A stretch of 64,000 nucleotides of DNA from Thermodesulfovibrio sp. 3462-1 (GCF_040451425.1 NZ_CP144374.1:1714501-1778500), one strand, 5' to 3'; positions 1-9,099 are shown, counted from the stretch's first letter. The notes: generated from the sequence alone by a model not told the origin. Translations and numbers: made by a program.

Positions 1-180
1 TACTCCATGGGCAAATATTGTATAAAGCTCCTTTTTTGGTTCATCTATGATAAAGAGACTACAACGGTCAACCTCAATTATCTCCTTTGCAAGATTAGAA
101 AGAATCTCAATAAGATTATTAAGGTTTTTCTCTCTTGTTATCTTTGGAGCAGCTTTAAGCAATATCTCAAGCTTGTCCAT
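1..180 (-). CDS. GAF-domain protein, N-terminal fragment
   Basis: This gene starts with ATG at 180 and runs off the left edge of the window, so only its first 60 residues are visible. They contain the beginning of a GAF-like domain: a helix rich in Leu and Ile, then the pattern EVDRCSLFIIDE and LYTIFAHGV, which matches the first strands of GAF sensory domains. The start overlaps the stop of the upstream ATPase gene as TGATG, so the two are probably translationally coupled. The output domain lies outside the window and its function cannot be stated; GAF domains next to pilus or secretion ATPases often belong to signalling proteins. Confidence 0.7.
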   Translation of the reverse strand, partial: MDKLEILLKAAPKITREKNLNNLIEILSNLAKEIIEVDRCSLFIIDEPKKELYTIFAHGV

Positions 181-1892
181 CAGTCCTCCACAGTAACTCT
201 TAAAACTTCTTCTATGCTTGTTATTCCTGCCATTACTTTTCTTATTCCCGACTGCCTTAAAGTAAGCATACCAAGTTTTATAGCTTCTTTCTTGATCTCA
301 CTTGCAGAAGCACCTGTAAGAATCAATTCTCTAATTTCCTCTTTTATAGGCATCACTTCATAAACTGCAATTCTTCCACGATAACCTGTTTGATTGCACT
401 CATGACATCCTTTTGCTTCATAAATTTTTAATCCATCAAGCCTGTCCTCAGGAAATCCGAATTTTATTAAAGAATCTTTTGAATACTTTTGTTCTCTTTT
501 ACAGTTTTCACATAGTTTTCTTATAAGTCTCTGGGCTACAATCAGAATTACGGAAGAGGAAATTAAAAAAGGCTCTATCCCCATGTTTACTAATCTTGTA
601 ATGGTGCTTGGTGCATCATTTGTATGAAGTGTGCTTAAAACAAGATGCCCTGTGAGTGCTGCTTTTACAGCAATCTCAGCAGTTTCAAAGTCTCTTATCT
701 CACCAACCATGATTATATCAGGATCCTGTCTTAAAAAGGACCTCAATACCTGAGCAAAGGTTTTTCCTATTTCTTCCTGAACCTGAACCTGTGTAATTCT
801 CGGAAGGGTGTATTCAACAGGATCCTCAACAGTCATAATATTTACCTCTGGTCTGTTAAGTTTCATTAAAGCTGAATACAATGTGGTTGTTTTACCAGAA
901 CCAGTAGGACCTGTCACAAGTATCATCCCATATGGTTTACTTAAAGCTTCAAGGAAAAATTCAAGAGATTCTTCTTCAAAACCAAGACGCGTAAGATCAA
1001 GCTGAAGAGAGCCTTTTTCAAGGATTCTTAATACAATTTTCTCGCCAAACATTGATGGAAGAGTTGAGACTCTAAAATCAACTTCTTTTTTACCCACTTT
1101 CATCTTCATTCTTCCGTCCTGGGGAAGCCTTTTTTCTGATATATCAAGATTTGATAGGATCTTTATTCTTGAAGTCAGATTTCCTTTTAATTGTGCTGGC
1201 AAAGTTAAAACATCATGAAGGACTCCGTCTATTCTGTATCTTACATATACACTGTCTTCAAAGGGCTCTATGTGAATATCGCTTGCTCTTTTTGAAAGAG
1301 CATTCAACATTATCTGATTGACAACTCTAACTAAAGGACCCTCTGCTTCTGGTCGAATTTCCTCTTGTGGCTCTGCTGAAGAGGGTTCCTTAGAGACTAT
1401 TTCAACAAGTTCGTGAATATTCTGGGAAGCATAAATTTCATCCTGTTCTCCAAAAAATTGATTTATCAGAGTTTTAAAATCTGAATCCTTTCCTATGTAA
1501 AAAATTATTTTAAAACCACTTAAAAAGAATTTAAGCTGTTCCAGAGCTATTTCATTAGCTGGATCAGTTGTAAGAACCTTTACTATGTTACCTTCTCTAT
1601 AAATTGGCAATATCTTATACTTTCTTATTACATCCTCTGGAAGAAGCTTAATTACTGAATGGTCAATTTTGTGAGAATCCATTTTAAATACAGGGAATCC
1701 ATAAAGCTCACTCATAGCCTGCACAAGCTCATCTTCTGTTATATAACCTAACTTTACCAGTGCGGCACCAATCTTTATACCTTCAATTTTCTGAAGTGCT
1801 TGAGCATCAATTAGTTGTTTCTCAGAAATTTTACCTTTTTTTAGAAGGAAAGCGCCAAGAGGCATTTTTTCTGTAAAAGGTTTTGTTGTCAT
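180..1892 (-). CDS. PilB/GspE family secretion or pilus-assembly ATPase
   Basis: This cytoplasmic ATPase of 570 residues would power type IV pilus extension or type II secretion. An N-terminal MshEN/T2SSE_N-type region covers about residues 10-150. The ATPase core follows, with Walker A GPTGSGKT at about 328-335, an Asp box around MTVEDPVEY (353-361), Walker B-like DIIMVGEIR at about 392-400 and a His box around STLHTND (420-426). A zinc-binding tetracysteine lies at about 461, 464, 496 and 499 (CENC and CHEC), typical of GspE/PilB and absent from PilT. Length is normal for the family. No pilin or secretin gene is in view, so pilus and secretion roles cannot be separated. It is co-transcribed with the GAF gene downstream. 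Confidence 0.9.
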   Translation of the reverse strand: MTTKPFTEKMPLGAFLLKKGKISEKQLIDAQALQKIEGIKIGAALVKLGYITEDELVQAMSELYGFPVFKMDSHKIDHSVIKLLPEDVIRKYKILPIYREGNIVKVLTTDPANEIALEQLKFFLSGFKIIFYIGKDSDFKTLINQFFGEQDEIYASQNIHELVEIVSKEPSSAEPQEEIRPEAEGPLVRVVNQIMLNALSKRASDIHIEPFEDSVYVRYRIDGVLHDVLTLPAQLKGNLTSRIKILSNLDISEKRLPQDGRMKMKVGKKEVDFRVSTLPSMFGEKIVLRILEKGSLQLDLTRLGFEEESLEFFLEALSKPYGMILVTGPTGSGKTTTLYSALMKLNRPEVNIMTVEDPVEYTLPRITQVQVQEEIGKTFAQVLRSFLRQDPDIIMVGEIRDFETAEIAVKAALTGHLVLSTLHTNDAPSTITRLVNMGIEPFLISSSVILIVAQRLIRKLCENCKREQKYSKDSLIKFGFPEDRLDGLKIYEAKGCHECNQTGYRGRIAVYEVMPIKEEIRELILTGASASEIKKEAIKLGMLTLRQSGIRKVMAGITSIEEVLRVTVED

Positions 1893-1966
1893 AATGCTAA
1901 TATAGCATAAAAATTATGCCAAAGTGTATACTAAATTTATTAATCAGCTTTAGTAAAGGAGGATAA

Positions 1967-3364
1967 ATGGTAAGGGTTAGATTTGCACCTTCTCCAACCG
2001 GGCATCTTCATATTGGAGGAGCAAGAACAGCTCTTTTTAACTGGCTTTTTGCAAGACATTACAGTGGAAAATTTATATTAAGAATTGAAGACACTGATAG
2101 GTCACGCTCCACTGAAGAATACATTGAATCAATTATAGAAGCCATGAAATGGCTCGGGCTCAACTGGGATGAAGGCCCATTCAGACAGACTGATAGAATG
2201 GAAATTTATAAAAAATATGCTTACAAACTTCTTAATGAAGGAAAAGCCTATTGCTGCTACTGCACTCCAGAGGAATTAGAAGAAAGAAGGCAAAAAGCAA
2301 TGAAAGAAGGAAAACCACCAAGATATGACCGACGTTGCAGAGAAATTACTGAAAAGCTTGATAAACCCTTTGCAATAAGGTTTAAAATGCCTCTTGAAGG
2401 TGAAACAGTGGTTAATGACCTCGTAAAAGGTGCTGTTACCTTTAAAAACAGTGAGCTCGAAGACCTGGTAATACTGAGAAGTGATGGAACTCCTACATAT
2501 AATTTTTGCGTTGTTGTTGATGACTTTGAAATGAAAATAACCCATGTAATAAGAGGCGAAGACCACCTTAATAATACTCCAAAGCAAATTCATATTTATC
2601 ATGCTCTTGGAATGAATCCTCCAGAGTTTGCTCACATTCCTATGATTCTTGGAAAAGACAGATCTCGTTTAAGTAAAAGGCACGGTGCGACAAGTGTTCT
2701 TGCCTACAGAGATGAAGGATATCTTTCAGATGCAGTTGTCAACTATCTTGCTCGTCTTGGATGGTCTCATGGAGATCAGGAAATTTTTACCAGAGAAGAA
2801 TTAATAAAGTATTTCAATCTACAACAGGTTGGAAAGGCAAATGCTGTTTTTGATCCAGAGAAACTTCTCTGGCTTAATAGTGAATATATAAAATTAACTC
2901 CTGAAGAAAAACTTTTTGAACTTGTAAAACCTTTTCTTATAAAGGAAGGATATTTGAGAGAAAATGAAACTGTTGATTTACAATGGGTGTGTAAAGCTAT
3001 AAAATCCCTTAAAGAAAGATGTAGAACACTTCGAGAACTTGCCCATGCAATGAGATATTATTTTTTAGAGTACGTTGAAATTGATCCAAAGGCAAAGGAA
3101 AAATATATAACTACTGAGACTATTGCAATTCTTAAAGAACTCACAGAAAAACTTGCTCAACTTGAAGATTTTACTCAGGATAAAATTGAAAAAATATTTA
3201 TGGACATGGTAAATGAAAAAGGATTGAAGCTTGCTGAGGTTGCTCAGCCAGTTAGAGTTGCCATAACAGGCAATACTGTAAGTCCTGGAATATACGAAGT
3301 TTTAGAAATTGTTGGCAAGGAAAAAACTCTGAAAAGATTAAGGAGAATAATCAATGCCTCTTAG
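1967..3364 (+). CDS. gltX: glutamyl-tRNA synthetase
   Basis: This class I aminoacyl-tRNA synthetase charges tRNA-Glu. It has 465 residues, the normal length. The HIGH-type motif reads HLHIGG near residue 15 after the family signature RFAPSPTG, and the KMSKS-type loop reads SRLSKRHG near residue 230. The C-terminal anticodon-binding helical domain is present. A good ribosome site (AAGGAGG) precedes the ATG. The last 11 bases overlap the small zinc-ribbon gene that follows. In bacteria lacking GlnRS the enzyme may also mischarge tRNA-Gln; that cannot be judged from this window. Confidence 0.96.
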   Translation: MVRVRFAPSPTGHLHIGGARTALFNWLFARHYSGKFILRIEDTDRSRSTEEYIESIIEAMKWLGLNWDEGPFRQTDRMEIYKKYAYKLLNEGKAYCCYCTPEELEERRQKAMKEGKPPRYDRRCREITEKLDKPFAIRFKMPLEGETVVNDLVKGAVTFKNSELEDLVILRSDGTPTYNFCVVVDDFEMKITHVIRGEDHLNNTPKQIHIYHALGMNPPEFAHIPMILGKDRSRLSKRHGATSVLAYRDEGYLSDAVVNYLARLGWSHGDQEIFTREELIKYFNLQQVGKANAVFDPEKLLWLNSEYIKLTPEEKLFELVKPFLIKEGYLRENETVDLQWVCKAIKSLKERCRTLRELAHAMRYYFLEYVEIDPKAKEKYITTETIAILKELTEKLAQLEDFTQDKIEKIFMDMVNEKGLKLAEVAQPVRVAITGNTVSPGIYEVLEIVGKEKTLKRLRRIINAS

Positions 3365-3557
3365 TAAAGAGCTTCTTGAAATTATAGTCTGTCCAAAATG
3401 CAAAGGAGATTTAATTTATGAAGAAGACAGGGAAAGACTTGTTTGTAAAAACTGCTCTGTCTATTATCCAATAAGAGAAGACATCCCTATTCTTTTGATT
3501 GAAGAAGCTCAACCAGAGAAGACACAGGCATCCTCAACGGATGCAAGGAATCTTTAA
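3354..3557 (+). CDS. Trm112/YcaR-family zinc-ribbon protein
   Basis: A 67-residue protein with two CxxC knuckles (CPKC near residue 13 and CKNC near 31) and the family segment YYPIREDIPILL, typical of the Trm112-like (UPF0434/YcaR) family. Eukaryotic and archaeal Trm112 activates methyltransferases; the bacterial role is uncertain. The tail after about residue 52 (rich in Glu, Gln, Ser and Thr) is not part of the conserved domain. Its DNA contains a small hairpin, GCATCC-TCAAC-GGATGC, that could weakly terminate transcription. The gene starts inside the end of gltX and is likely translated by coupling. Confidence 0.85.
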   Translation: MPLSKELLEIIVCPKCKGDLIYEEDRERLVCKNCSVYYPIREDIPILLIEEAQPEKTQASSTDARNL

Positions 3558-3671
3558 TTGTTTCCAAAACCAATACAAAGGCAAAAAAATTGTTCAAATG
3601 TTCAGAATTTTTCAAAATGACAAAGCAAAAAATTATAAAATACTTCAGAATACCGATTGGAATTCGAATTT

Positions 3672-3701
3672 TTGACAAAAAATTTATTTTAATAATATAC
3701 T
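3672..3701 (+). promoter_or_regulatory. glnA promoter (TTGACA-N18-TATACT)
   Basis: A strong sigma-70-type promoter with -35 TTGACA at 3672-3677 and -10 TATACT at 3696-3701, 18 bp apart. It predicts a leader of about 120 nt before glnA. The promoter closely resembles the one in front of the glutamate synthase genes at 34842-34871. Confidence 0.75.
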
Positions 3702-3705
3702 ATAT

Positions 3706-3720
3706 GGTAACCGTTAGCCG
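3706..3720 (+). promoter_or_regulatory. GGTAACC...GCCG element at the glnA transcription start
   Basis: The 15-base sequence GGTAACCGTTAGCCG begins 5 bp after the -10 box, so it covers the expected start of transcription. Twelve of its 15 bases recur in the same setting before the glutamate synthase operon (34883-34897). A role as an operator or 5'-end RNA element for nitrogen control is inferred from the two occurrences; I do not recognise it as a known site. Confidence 0.5.
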
Positions 3721-3827
3721 TTCAATTAAATTAAAGGTTGTTAAAGTATTATACTTTAAATAGCTTAAATTCGATTTTAAAATTAAGGGGCATTGCCTCA
3801 ATAAAAAATAAAATGTAGGAGGATATT

Positions 3828-5162
3828 ATGACTTACACAAAACCAAGAGATGAAAAGGATGTTATGAAGCTGGTCAAAGAACTGAATGTCAAGTTTGTAA
3901 GACTATGGTTTACTGATATTCTCGGTCAACTAAAAAGTTTTGCTGTTCCAGTGGAAGAGCTTGAAGTTGCCTTTTCAGAGGGCATGGGATTCGACGGTTC
4001 ATCAATTCATGGTTTTGCAAGAATTGATGAGTCAGACATGATTGCAAGACCGGATCCAACAACCTTTGCAATTCTTACATGGAGACCAAAAGAAAGCGCA
4101 GTAGCAAGGATGTTCTGCGACATTTATGAACCTGATGGAACTCCTTACAAAGGTGATCCAAGATATATTTTAAAATTAAATCTTGAAAAAGCTGCGAAAA
4201 AAGGTTATACCTTTTATCTTGGTCCAGAACTCGAGTTTTTCTACTTTAAATCAGACAAAAACACAGAAATTCTTGATGAAGGTGGATATTTTGACTATCC
4301 ACTGGATGCTGCAGAAGATCTTCGTAGAGACACAATCCTTGCACTGGAACAAATGGGTATTAAAGTTGAATACTCCCATCACGAGGTTGCACCATCTCAA
4401 CATGAAATAGACCTGAGATATGCTGAAGCTCTTCAAATGGCTGACATTGTTATGACCTATAGAGTTGTAGTTAAAGAGATTGCAAAACAGCACGGTGTTT
4501 ATGCCACTTTTATGCCAAAGCCTCTTTTTGGCGAAAACGGAAGCGGAATGCATACTCATCAGTCCCTGTTTAAAGGTGATAAAAATGTCTTTTTCGATCC
4601 AAAAGACAAATACTATCTTTCAGATATTGCAAAAAGTTACATAGCAGGACTTTTAACCCATATAAAAGAGATTACCCTTGTTTTGAACCAGTGGGTTAAT
4701 TCATACAAAAGACTTGTTCCAGGTTATGAAGCTCCTGTTTATATCTGCTGGGCAAGAAGAAACAGATCTGCTCTTATAAGAGTTCCACTTTACAAACCAG
4801 GCAAAGAAAAAGCAACAAGAATAGAGTTAAGAAGTCCTGACCCTTCATGCAATCCCTACCTTGCCTTTGCATGTATGTTAAATGCAGGATTGACAGGAGT
4901 GGAAAAGAAATATAAACTACCTGAGCCAATTGAAAAAGATGTTTATCATCTTGATCCAGAAGAAAGAAAGGAACTTGGAATTGATAACCTTCCCGGAAGT
5001 TTAATAGAAGCCATTGAGTATGCTGAAAAAAGCGAATTACTTAGAGAAACTTTAGGAGACCATATATTCACAAATCTCATTGAGAGCAAAAAGAAAGAAT
5101 GGGATGACTATCGCATAAGAATCTTCCCCTATGAAATAGAAAGATATCTCCCCATTCTTTAA
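3828..5162 (+). CDS. glnA: glutamine synthetase, type I
   Basis: This enzyme makes glutamine from glutamate, ammonia and ATP. The protein has 444 residues, the size of the shorter GSI-alpha form. Motifs include FDGSSIHGF near residue 55 (beta-grasp end), the metal/glutamate-site segments GPELEFF and EVAPSQHEID, the ATP-binding NGSGMHTHQS near residue 240, and ELRSPDPSCNPYLAFA near 335. At the position where adenylylated enzymes carry NLYDLPPEE it has DVYHLDPEE, as in GSI-alpha enzymes, so adenylylation control is unlikely. The gene is preceded by AGGAGG, followed by a strong terminator, and stands alone. Its promoter is twinned with that of the glutamate synthase genes. Confidence 0.97.
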   Translation: MTYTKPRDEKDVMKLVKELNVKFVRLWFTDILGQLKSFAVPVEELEVAFSEGMGFDGSSIHGFARIDESDMIARPDPTTFAILTWRPKESAVARMFCDIYEPDGTPYKGDPRYILKLNLEKAAKKGYTFYLGPELEFFYFKSDKNTEILDEGGYFDYPLDAAEDLRRDTILALEQMGIKVEYSHHEVAPSQHEIDLRYAEALQMADIVMTYRVVVKEIAKQHGVYATFMPKPLFGENGSGMHTHQSLFKGDKNVFFDPKDKYYLSDIAKSYIAGLLTHIKEITLVLNQWVNSYKRLVPGYEAPVYICWARRNRSALIRVPLYKPGKEKATRIELRSPDPSCNPYLAFACMLNAGLTGVEKKYKLPEPIEKDVYHLDPEERKELGIDNLPGSLIEAIEYAEKSELLRETLGDHIFTNLIESKKKEWDDYRIRIFPYEIERYLPIL

Positions 5163-5169
5163 TTTCAAA

Positions 5170-5197
5170 GGGGTGGCTTGCACCACCCCTGCTTTTT
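5170..5197 (+). terminator. intrinsic terminator after glnA
   Basis: A perfect 7-bp stem, GGGGTGG paired with CCACCCC around the loop CTTGCA, is followed by TGCTTTTT. It lies between the convergent glnA and rhomboid genes. On the minus strand the tail is only TTTGAAATT, so it works best for glnA. Confidence 0.85.
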
Positions 5198-5918
5198 ACC
5201 ACCTTCCCCATGCACAGTAATAGTCAAAGTGGTCATCGTATATGCGAAGTCGTTTTTTGATTACAAAAATTCTGTGTAAAATAATTCCAAATAGAAAGCC
5301 TCCTACATGTGCCCACCAGGCAACTCCTCCTACATCTGCTGGTGTAAGAAGGGAGCCAAGTCCTGAAAACAGTTGAATTAAAAACCACATGAAAATGTAA
5401 AAAAATGCAGGAAGTGCAAAAAAGAAAGGGAAAAACAGTATTGGCACAAGAGTTATAACCCTTGCATGAGGAAACATCACCATATAGGCACCTAAAACAC
5501 CTGAAATTGCACCAGATGCTCCAACTGTAGGTATAGTTGAAGCTGGATTGATGAGGCAGTGAATCCAGCTTGCTCCAAATCCACAAAGAAGATAAAAAAT
5601 TAAAAACCTGAAAGAACCCATCTTGTCTTCTACATTGTCAGCAAAAATAAACATAACCCACATGTTACTTATAAGATGAAACCATCCTCCGTGAAGAAAC
5701 ATGCTCGTTAAAAAGGGAAGATAATAAAAAGGATCAAAAGGAAGGGATGCTACAAGCATGTATTTTGCAGGAACCACACCAAATATGTGAAATAGATAGT
5801 CTAAATCCTCTCTTGGGAACATGAGTTCAAAAATAAAGATAACTGAATTTAAAGCTATAATTAACCATGTCATATAGGGAGTATATTTTCTTGGAAGACA
5901 ATCTCTTATTGGTATCAT
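5196..5918 (-). CDS. rhomboid family intramembrane serine protease
   Basis: This inner-membrane protease of 240 residues has the expected catalytic pair. The serine lies in GASGAISGVLGAY (about residue 137) and the histidine in WWAHVGGFLFGI near residue 205; FHLISNMW near residue 80 matches the conserved His/Asn helix. At least six hydrophobic segments are visible. Substrates are unknown. The start overlaps the stop of the DedA gene as ATGA. It is the last gene of the threonine/sulfur-carrier operon, probably with no functional link to it. Confidence 0.93.
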   Translation of the reverse strand: MIPIRDCLPRKYTPYMTWLIIALNSVIFIFELMFPREDLDYLFHIFGVVPAKYMLVASLPFDPFYYLPFLTSMFLHGGWFHLISNMWVMFIFADNVEDKMGSFRFLIFYLLCGFGASWIHCLINPASTIPTVGASGAISGVLGAYMVMFPHARVITLVPILFFPFFFALPAFFYIFMWFLIQLFSGLGSLLTPADVGGVAWWAHVGGFLFGIILHRIFVIKKRLRIYDDHFDYYCAWGRW

Positions 5919-6550
5919 TTTGCCTCACTCCTTTTTATTGATATAGCTTTCCATATGCTCGGTATTACTGAAACAATAATAATACCAAGTATGAACATGG
6001 AAAAGTTCTCTTTTACAAAGGGAAGATTTCCGAAAAAATAACCTGTGGCAATTAAAGAGCCACTCCAGAGAATGCTACTAAAAATATTGTAAATCTGAAA
6101 TTTTAGATATCTCATTCTTCCTATTCCTGCTACAAATGGTGCAAAGGTTCTTATAATTGGTAAAAATCTGGCAATTATTATTGTTTTTGTTCCATGTTTT
6201 TCATAAAATTGGGCAGTTGTATAAAGATGCTTTTTATTGAAAAAAAAGGAGTTTTCCTTTGAGAAAACTTTCGGCCCAACAAATCTTCCGATGTGATAAT
6301 TTACAGTGTTTCCCACTGTAGCAGCAACACTTAATACTATTAAAGAACTCCAAGGACAAAGCAGTTGTCTTGAAGACAGGGCTCCTACAGTAAATAAAAG
6401 AGAATCACCAGGCAAAAATGGCGTTATAACAAATCCTGTTTCAGAGAAAACAATAAAGAAAAGGACAACATAAATCCAGTTACCAATTTGAGAAAAAAGA
6501 GTTTCAAGATAAATGTCAATATGAAAGACAATATCTATAAAATTAGACAT
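5915..6550 (-). CDS. DedA family membrane protein
   Basis: A 211-residue integral membrane protein of the DedA (SNARE-associated, VTT domain) family. Visible signatures are the acidic segment FSETGFVITPFLPGDSLLF near residues 35-53 and the FARFLPIIRTFAPFVAG-like stretch near 126-142, both conserved in DedA proteins. Family members act in membrane homeostasis, some as undecaprenyl-phosphate or phospholipid transporters. The exact substrate cannot be read from sequence. It overlaps the mutase-like gene upstream by 8 bp and the rhomboid gene downstream by 4 bp. Confidence 0.9.
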   Translation of the reverse strand: MSNFIDIVFHIDIYLETLFSQIGNWIYVVLFFIVFSETGFVITPFLPGDSLLFTVGALSSRQLLCPWSSLIVLSVAATVGNTVNYHIGRFVGPKVFSKENSFFFNKKHLYTTAQFYEKHGTKTIIIARFLPIIRTFAPFVAGIGRMRYLKFQIYNIFSSILWSGSLIATGYFFGNLPFVKENFSMFILGIIIVSVIPSIWKAISIKRSEAK

Positions 6551-7778
6551 TTTTAAGAATAAATAAATCCATAAGTTTGTAGCCTTCTTCTATAACTAAA
6601 TCAGGATGGTTTAGGATCTCCTCGGAAAATTTTCTTTTGTTTGTATGCTCTTGATGAGATGCTTCGCTTTGCTCAGAATTACTACTATCATAAATTACAA
6701 ATGGGACAGGCTCAGCAGTATGAGTTTTTATGGTTACAGGAGTTGGATGGTCTGGAAGAAGAAGAATTCTAAAATCTTTAAATCTTCTGGGTGCTTCCTC
6801 AAGAATTCTTCCAACTACAATGTTGTCAATATCTTCAATAGCCTTAATTTTTAATTTATAATCACCCTGATGTCCTGCCTCATCAGGTGCTTCTATATGA
6901 ACATAGACAAAATCAACTCTCTCAAGAGCGTTAAGAGCATATTCAGCCTTTCCTGAATAATTTGTGTCTATCCAACCTGTTGCACCTGGAACATTTATGA
7001 TATGAAATCCTGCTAAAATACCAATTCCCTTTGTAAGATCCACTGCAGAAATGAGCGCACCTGAAAGGCCATATTTTTCCTGAAACTTTGGTAAAGAAGG
7101 AGTCCGTCCCTGCCCCCATAGCCAGATACTGTTTGCAGGTTTTTTACCTTCGGAAGTTCTTTTTTTATTAACTGGATGATCTTTAAGAATATCCATTGAT
7201 TTGAAAATAATCTCTTTCAAAAACTGGGCATGCCTGCCTATAGGAAGAAACATTGAAATCTCTCTTCCCGTGATATCATGAGGTGGAGTGCATTCCACCT
7301 CTTCTGAGCCATTTTTCCAAAGCATTATGTGACGATAACTTACACCCGGGTAAAATCTCAAAGTATCACTGCCAAGTTTTTTATCTAAATCTTCAATAAG
7401 AATTTTTGCCTCTTCTGTGGTTATATGCCCGGCTGAGTAATCCTCCATAAAAATTCTCTTCTTATCTGAAAACTTTAATGTTACAAGATTGCATCTGTAT
7501 GCCACATCATTTTTTGATAAATTCAATCCCATGCTAACAGCTTCAAGAGGCGCTCTGCCTGTATAGTAAACTTTTGGATCATAACCAAGAATACTCAGGT
7601 TTGCCACATCACTTCCAGGTGGAAAACCCTGTGGAATATTTCTAACTGAGCCTGCTATTCCATTAGAAGCAAGCCAGTCCATATTGGGAGTTCTGGCAAC
7701 CTGAAGAGGTGTAAGCCCACCAATCTCATTAATTGGATAATCTGCTGCACCATCAGGAATGACTACAATGTATTTCAT
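6543..7778 (-). CDS. phosphoglycerate-mutase-like metalloenzyme, probable homoserine kinase
   Basis: A 411-residue alkaline-phosphatase-superfamily enzyme of the ApgM (cofactor-independent phosphoglycerate mutase) type. The metal site shows in [11 protein letters not shown] at the N terminus, [18 protein letters not shown] near residues 51-68 (serine nucleophile in GSDVAN), [13 protein letters not shown] near 293 and [16 protein letters not shown] near 345-360. A subfamily of ApgM proteins encoded beside threonine synthase has been proposed to be a non-homologous homoserine kinase. This gene overlaps the thrC start/stop as ATGA, so that role is favoured: it would make O-phosphohomoserine, the substrate of ThrC. 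No ordinary thrB is in the window. Codons for the segment [14 protein letters not shown], near residue 370, derive from a dispersed DNA repeat and look like a late in-frame insertion. A glycolytic mutase role remains possible. Confidence 0.75.
   Translation of the reverse strand: MKYIVVIPDGAADYPINEIGGLTPLQVARTPNMDWLASNGIAGSVRNIPQGFPPGSDVANLSILGYDPKVYYTGRAPLEAVSMGLNLSKNDVAYRCNLVTLKFSDKKRIFMEDYSAGHITTEEAKILIEDLDKKLGSDTLRFYPGVSYRHIMLWKNGSEEVECTPPHDITGREISMFLPIGRHAQFLKEIIFKSMDILKDHPVNKKRTSEGKKPANSIWLWGQGRTPSLPKFQEKYGLSGALISAVDLTKGIGILAGFHIINVPGATGWIDTNYSGKAEYALNALERVDFVYVHIEAPDEAGHQGDYKLKIKAIEDIDNIVVGRILEEAPRRFKDFRILLLPDHPTPVTIKTHTAEPVPFVIYDSSNSEQSEASHQEHTNKRKFSEEILNHPDLVIEEGYKLMDLFILKNV
6643..6690. 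repeat. dispersed repeat copy inside the mutase-like gene
   Basis: The stretch around GATGCTTCGCTTTGCTCAGAAT matches the pattern of a common dispersed element (ATTCTGAGC-GAAGC-GAAG-ATCTC on the other strand) that also occurs, decayed, at about 9115-9157, 10748-10930 and 34725-34770. Here it lies in frame inside a coding region, in a polar loop before the conserved C-terminal helix of the protein. Confidence 0.45.
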
Positions 7779-8848
7779 AAAAGCTTCTCCACAAAGGCTC
7801 TTACATTGTCAAGATTTGCTGGTAAAACATGAGGGATGTCTGAGACCTTAAAAACTGTATCAGGATCTTTAAGTCCATTTCCAGTAAGGGTGCATACAAC
7901 AGTGGAGCCTTTTTCAAAATATCCCTGCTTGTAAAGCTTTATAACTCCAGCAACAGAAGCTGCAGAAGCTGGCTCGCAAAATATTCCTTCAAATGAGGCT
8001 ATCATTTTGTAGGCTTTAAGTATTTCTTCATCAGTGACCATATCAATCGTTCCCCCAGATTCATCTCTTGCCTGGACAGCTGTAGCCCAGCTCGCAGGAT
8101 TTCCTATTCTTATTGCTGTTGCAATTGTCTCAGGTTGTTCAACTGGCTTGCCGAGAACAATTGGAGCTGCTCCTGCTGCCTGAAATCCAAGCATTTTTGG
8201 TAAGTTATTAATTTTTCCTTTTTCTTTGTATTCTTTATATCCCTTCCAGTAAGCTGATATATTCCCGGCATTTCCCACAGGCAAAGCATGATACTGAGGA
8301 GCCTGCCCAAGCTGATCGCAGACTTCAAAGGCTGCAGATTTTTGCCCTTCAATCCTGTAGGGGTTAATCGAATTAACAAGAGTAATAGGATACTCTTTAA
8401 CAATTGCTCGGACAATGTTTAAAGCCTGATCAAAGTTTCCTTTAATCTGAATAACTGTAGCTCCATGAACCATTGCCTGAACAAGCTTTCCTGTTGCAAT
8501 TTTTCCTTCAGGAATAATAACAATTGCTTTAATCCCTGCTCTTGCAGCATAGGCTGAAGCTGATGCTGAAGTGTTTCCTGTTGAAGCACATATCACTGCA
8601 CGAGAGCCTTCCTCCAGAGCTTTTGAAATTGCAAGTGTCATTCCTCTGTCTTTAAAAGAACCTGTTGGATTTGCACCATCAAATTTGAGATAAAGCTCAA
8701 GCTCCATATTAAGTTGTTTGGTAAGATTGTTTACCTTTATAAGTGGAGTATTGCCTTCCAAAAGAGTGACAATTGGAGTTTTTTCATTAACAGGGAAAAA
8801 TTCGTAATACTCTCTTATAATTCCTTTCCATGGTGATTTTGTATTCAT
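7775..8848 (-). CDS. thrC: threonine synthase
   Basis: This PLP enzyme converts O-phosphohomoserine to threonine. It has 357 residues and no zinc ribbon, like the short actinobacterial and archaeal form. The start [14 protein letters not shown] and [10 protein letters not shown] are family signatures. The PLP lysine is K66 in [13 protein letters not shown], and GNAGN near residue 193 is the phosphate-binding loop. Its motifs are orthodox, unlike those of its paralog at 9439-10683, so this is the likelier true threonine synthase. It lies 2 bp after the NIL gene and overlaps the probable homoserine kinase gene by 4 bp. Confidence 0.93.
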   Translation of the reverse strand: MNTKSPWKGIIREYYEFFPVNEKTPIVTLLEGNTPLIKVNNLTKQLNMELELYLKFDGANPTGSFKDRGMTLAISKALEEGSRAVICASTGNTSASASAYAARAGIKAIVIIPEGKIATGKLVQAMVHGATVIQIKGNFDQALNIVRAIVKEYPITLVNSINPYRIEGQKSAAFEVCDQLGQAPQYHALPVGNAGNISAYWKGYKEYKEKGKINNLPKMLGFQAAGAAPIVLGKPVEQPETIATAIRIGNPASWATAVQARDESGGTIDMVTDEEILKAYKMIASFEGIFCEPASAASVAGVIKLYKQGYFEKGSTVVCTLTGNGLKDPDTVFKVSDIPHVLPANLDNVRAFVEKLL

Positions 8849-8850
8849 GG

Positions 8851-9099
8851 CTATTCAATTATGTCTCCTTCTATTAATTCAACTACAACTCCCTGCTCAC
8901 GGAGGGAATTAATTCCTTCATTAAGATTTTCCTCCAGCCCTTCAAGTTCAAGTATCATTTCTCCAAATGTATCAGTAACTCTTGCTCTACGAATATTTGG
9001 CATGACATCATATTTTTTTGCCATTCTAAAAAGCACAGGCTCTTTGATCAATTCCTGAGGAAATGTGAGCCTTACTCTTAATTTTTTAATCTCGCCCAT
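8851..9099 (-). CDS. NIL-domain protein
   Basis: An 82-residue stand-alone NIL domain: the start [21 protein letters not shown] and the end [24 protein letters not shown] fit this ferredoxin-like fold, best known from the C terminus of the methionine ABC transporter ATPase MetN and from NIL-ferredoxin proteins needed for homocysteine formation in some anaerobes. There is no ferredoxin domain here. Encoded between a sulfur-carrier gene and thrC, it may sense or bind a sulfur amino acid, or take part in sulfur incorporation; both are inference. Confidence 0.8.
   Translation of the reverse strand: MGEIKKLRVRLTFPQELIKEPVLFRMAKKYDVMPNIRRARVTDTFGEMILELEGLEENLNEGINSLREQGVVVELIEGDIIE

Noticed and set aside
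7-363. Open frame of 118 codons on the plus strand at the left edge
   Set aside because: It crosses two minus-strand genes (GAF fragment and PilB/GspE) that have clear protein families.
2276-2635. Open frame of 119 codons on the minus strand
   Set aside because: It lies entirely inside gltX on the opposite strand and has no domain or ribosome site.
3487-3678. Open frame of 63 codons on the minus strand before glnA
   Set aside because: No ribosome site or family; it crosses the glnA promoter and the end of the Trm112-like gene.
3558-3827. Sigma-54 promoter or classic glutamine riboswitch for glnA
   Set aside because: No GG-N10-GC sigma-54 core with correct spacing and no glnA-RNA consensus was seen; a clear TTGACA/TATACT promoter is present.
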